Below are positions 62,801-64,000 of a DNA stretch of 64,000 nucleotides, piece by piece (within the stretch, counting starts at the first letter, position 1; each line of letters opens with the position of its first letter). The notes under the pieces were generated by a model. That model saw nothing but the letters and a program-made list of their open reading frames with translations, was not told where the DNA came from and ran no database searches. Both the position numbers and the translations under genes were made by a program. The DNA lies in contig JAPFBL010001617.1 of assembly GCA_026182355.1 (NCBI GenBank), positions 1,922,001 through 1,986,000 on the forward strand, written 5' to 3'. The DNA is from Hermatobates lingyangjiaoensis. Taxonomy: Eukaryota > Arthropoda > Insecta > Hemiptera > Hermatobatidae.

Positions 62801-62820
62801 AAGAAATTGATGATAGTTAG
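47770..62820 (+). CDS. vezt: Vezatin, adherens-junction transmembrane protein (7 coding exons)
   Basis: Join 47770-47802, 48498-48617, 49385-49506, 52011-52301, 52781-52810, 60432-60699 and 61891-62820: 1794 nt, 597 residues, no internal stop, every junction GT/AG and in phase. The start MEDWDEEVV then NSELYTVL parallels the vezatin N-terminus (DEEVV..NSPLY). Exon 4 has one hydrophobic segment (about residues 104-124). After it come helical stretches (exons 4-6), then LLMESEFLRRLGL, close to the vezatin SEFFRRLAL motif, a coiled-coil-like region and an acidic end (FFGSDEEIDD). Vertebrate vezatin is longer (about 780) and links myosin VIIa to cadherin-catenin complexes. A role in junctions here is by homology. 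The ATG is the first after an in-frame stop. Confidence 0.88.
48498..48617 (+). CDS. vezt: Vezatin exon 2
   Basis: Acceptor TTCCAG, donor AAGgtatta, phase 0 at both ends. It codes 40 residues with NSELYTVLKEAHFDDFIAS. Confidence 0.88.
49385..49506 (+). CDS. vezt: Vezatin exon 3
   Basis: Acceptor TTCGTAG, donor TTTgtaagt, ends in phase 2. It codes LDLILNSQLLLDEDVSYLYG, which matches the LD......LL.EDV..L block of vezatin. Confidence 0.88.
49507..52010 (+). other. Vezatin intron 3 with unidentified coding-like sequence
   Basis: A 121-residue open frame (50369-50734) and broken frames from 49740 onward look like an old mobile element, but I could not assign a family. Nothing else is recognised in the intron. 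Confidence 0.4.
52011..52301 (+). CDS. vezt: Vezatin exon 4 (membrane segment)
   Basis: Acceptor TTTATAG at 52010, donor AAGgtaagc, phase 2 at both ends. It codes the hydrophobic segment LLTCGIFGSVFLTTVIVCNG and a basic helical stretch. A second acceptor, TTCCAG ending at 52034, also keeps the frame and would shorten the protein by 8 residues. Confidence 0.88.
52781..52810 (+). CDS. vezt: Vezatin 30-nt microexon
   Basis: Acceptor TCTTTTTTAG, donor CAGgtaagt. It inserts DGKKNGMCH plus a junction codon. Phase 2 on both sides means skipping it also keeps the frame. It falls where vertebrate vezatin has a variable loop between two helices. Confidence 0.72.
53315..54890 (+). mobile_element. Tigger/pogo-type DNA transposon in vezatin intron 5
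   Basis: The left end AGTGAAATCTAGTTCTAGCT (53316) and the inverted right end CAGTGAAACCTCGTTG (read on the minus strand from 54890) are weakly matching terminal repeats, with TA at the left border. The transposase lies between them on the plus strand. Confidence 0.8.
53780..54690 (+). pseudogene. Tigger/pogo transposase, broken
   Basis: The order is an HTH end with ELSTVPAIINDQ (about 53865-53900); the frame 53893-54150 with FSRNIPVNGPLIQEKSKELE, the CENPB-type second HTH; then, after frame changes, FKDMFNADETGLFYNLVEGV with the first catalytic Asp (54240-54300). Next is a LRFVDN block with the second Asp (about 54510) and GTLQPLDLGISRHYRKQLLR with the third (about 54590-54650). All three positions of the DDD triad are still readable, but stops and shifts break the gene. 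It is in the same orientation as vezatin. Confidence 0.83.
54955..56090 (+). repeat. Two diverged local repeat copies in a row
   Basis: The first copy begins near 54975 (AAGTATAACGATCGTGGAAA) and keeps family order to about 55800. A second 5' end starts at 55857 (AAGTAAAGTACAGCGATAAT) and runs to about 56090. Both are old and lack the 3' terminus. Confidence 0.7.
56217..57290. mobile_element. Segment bounded by two inverted repeat-family 3' ends, with a Penelope fragment
   Basis: The left end (AATCTGGAGTGGCATACACT at 56218) and right end (AGTGTATGCCACTCCAGATT near 57288) are about 41-bp inverted repeats of each other. Both are the family 3' terminus, with GCATAC instead of GGCCTAC in each. 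Near 56940-57010 the plus strand holds a Penelope GIY-YIG trace (IPCKDCELAYIGQT in shifted frames). Confidence 0.7.
56920..57180 (+). pseudogene. Third Penelope-like GIY-YIG trace
   Basis: A CKDCELAYIGQT block, then a RIKQHQYLRTS segment and ISDCSRAVKFV, read in shifting plus frames, match the endonuclease core. No longer coding. Confidence 0.6.
57993..59987 (+). mobile_element. Full-length (~2.0 kb) copy of the local repeat family
   Basis: It starts with ACTTTACTATAAGTAACG and ends with TTTACTTATAGTAAACTT, AATGTAGGCCAATCGAGA and a T tract. It contains the region (about 58875-59290) that is deleted in the tandem units. A 61-residue frame (58117-58302) reads ILHKKVPHSVDDPYCFGRIM, then DGKVTFFAKN, also found in other copies. 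A small internal tandem duplication lies at 58738-58860. Confidence 0.82.
60432..60699 (+). CDS. vezt: Vezatin exon 6
   Basis: Acceptor TTTTTGAAG, donor GATgtaaat. It enters in phase 2 and leaves in phase 0. It codes FLERRKRVETYALACVLGEC and a loop ending SLYLPSSTGSALD. Confidence 0.85.
60700..61890 (+). other. Vezatin last intron
   Basis: AT-rich intron with acceptor TTTTTTTCAG. At 61245-61278 it carries a near-copy of 34 bp of the last exon (62423-62456). Nothing else is recognised. Confidence 0.6.
61891..62820 (+). CDS. vezt: Vezatin exon 7 (C-terminus)
   Basis: 930 nt, phase 0, ends at TAG 62818-62820. It codes the LLMESEFLRRLGL motif, a helical region with KLEELKLDMNSCFQQLEVAR, and an acidic tail. 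Confidence 0.9.
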   Translation, partial: VLKNIYLLMESEFLRRLGLCFCPHLWLHGDPLKQFENIFVVIQIYKRKCEDIFDILNFYYSKHIFPEFPTTNKALQKNGIESYSVIHKLCTVVNHTLHNARFLEERLEALEVNDCKNIDYILGKLEELKLDMNSCFQQLEVARKFFIKLNKVNEPLPEENKSLKKEVQQVSYYKDKSSEPMIAVDRVYFGITEGRETEDFDFQVEENITPSIPPLLMTELKTALIGKKNEFQERETDAVGNDPNYQQFLKMEDPLVIQENKEKYLDSFHFQDSQFQLQKDIVSNAILKSFDFKKMEEDFFGSDEEIDDS

Positions 62821-64000
62821 GCAGCCTTAAACATCTCTTCGATATTATAATCGAATTGAGGTTACTTCGATGGGGTTACTGGTACTGTTTTAAGTTCCCA
62901 AATATGTCAAAGCATATTTCAACCAAAGTTGTTGGGTCTTAAAGTGTGGATGTTCCATAGGAGTGATTGTGAAAGGAGTTATATTTTGAGAATTGTTTGT
63001 CTCTTAATGACTGAAATATACTCTTTTCTTAATTGAAATCGTTCGTTACATGTGTAATTTAATGTTTATTGACTGAAGGATTAATAATTTCGGTGTTATG
63101 TATTCATGATGAGAATTTTAATTGTTATTTATAAGTCTAAGGACAGTATGGATAGATAGTCTGCTGATTAATTTTTTTAGGACTAATTCTATATATGTTT
63201 TAAAGAAGATATCTAAAGATTAATCCCAAATTTGTATACAAAGCTTATGCATATGCTACACTATTTTACGTGGTTATGTGATGGCAAGTAACAGAAGTGA
63301 AGACTGTTGTATTATTTATTTTTTTAAGATATTACTAAAAACTTTAAAAGGAGTAATAGTTTAGTTTTACCACTGTCATGTGGATCTCATTGTGACAGTG
63401 AAATTGATGTTTAGAATGTTTTAATTTTTACTATAAGGAAGGTATTATTTTTCAAATTGTATACAGTTTATTAACCCCCTATTATATGACTCATTACGTT
63501 AAAATTATTCTCTGGAAGTAAATATTTGATTTCTCTTCTTTTTTTTAATTTAGATTACTTAATTTTTAAGTTGTTATAAACAAGTTGTCCTCATGAACTT
63601 GTTCATGCCAAGAAAAGTTAGATTGATAAATTCATTTATATGGCTAAAGTCAGCATTTTTGGCCTTCACTTCTAGTATCATGTGGAATTTCCTTGTGTTG
63701 TAGAGTTAAATTATATAATGACAGTGAGATATTGAATTAGAGATGCATATCGAATACTCTCGCTAATCGAATCGAATACTCTCGCTTATCGAATACGTGT
63801 TCGATACTCAGAGCCCATATTTGATATTTCGAATACGACTACTTTCGAATACAATGCATTCATTCTCAGCTATCCAGTAACCTTTTTCCTGATCATTTGA
63901 CACGCTCATTGTTTATTCCATCACATACATATATTAACCCAGAAATTTACTTTGAACATCGCTGGTAAAAAAAATAATATATTACTATTTAGGTACTGGC
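62821..64000 (+). other. Vezatin 3' UTR and downstream sequence
   Basis: No ORF. I found no clear AATAAA that would set the 3' end. At 63750-63800 TCGAATACTCTCGCT occurs twice, 26 bp apart, in a TCGAATA-rich patch that could be the end of a DNA transposon. Confidence 0.4.

Noticed and set aside
63740..63860. hAT transposon end at AGAGATGCATATCGAATA
   Set aside because: Only one possible end and a TCGAATA-rich patch are visible; there is no inverted partner in the window.

Overview
This is an AT-rich, intron-bearing arthropod genome window, probably an insect. The evidence is a split gene with GT/AG introns and a very high load of decayed animal transposons (Jockey-type LINE, Ty3/Gypsy, Penelope-like, Helitron, Maverick/Polinton, mariner, Tigger). 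There is no operon, bacterial or CRISPR structure. The species cannot be fixed from the sequence.

The only host gene I can support is vezatin (adherens-junction membrane protein), on the + strand from 47770 to 62820. I could join seven coding exons in frame (33, 120, 122, 291, 30, 268 and 930 nt) into a 597-residue protein. One is a 30-nt microexon that keeps the reading frame. The introns, mainly intron 5, are packed with transposons: a Tigger transposase, several copies of the local repeat family and a Penelope fragment.

The left half (1-47000) is almost entirely mobile DNA. One repeat family dominates. Its copies start with ACTTTACTATAAG and end with a short hairpin plus CCACTCCAGA and a T tract. 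A roughly 2-kb full-length copy lies at 57993-59987, and old diverged copies on both strands lie at 1-3515, 34863-35220, 38400-39600, 40970-41300, 46400-46760 and 54955-56090. An internally deleted 1.63-kb version has been amplified into six nearly identical head-to-tail units (6499-16289). That array sits exactly inside another, older copy of the same element (5682-6498 plus 16290-17121). The asymmetric terminal inverted repeats, T-T flanks, terminal hairpin and tandem growth fit a Helentron-associated (HINE/DINE-like) rolling-circle element. This is the most interesting structure in the window.

Other elements: a 5'-truncated Jockey-type LINE inserted in the first repeat copy (1110-3142); two minus-strand Ty3/Gypsy pol remnants (3600-5470 and about 43400-45900); Penelope-like GIY-YIG remnants, some with hammerhead-ribozyme-like motifs nearby; Helitron helicase remnants and one Helitron with both ends (39810-40585); a Polinton integrase fragment (22970-23630); a fold-back mariner (31316-32258); and tandem repeats carrying a tRNA A-box-like motif (32549-32905, 36016-36490). 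Stretches such as 24600-27880, 32950-34860 and 41300-42590 show no gene I can recognise.
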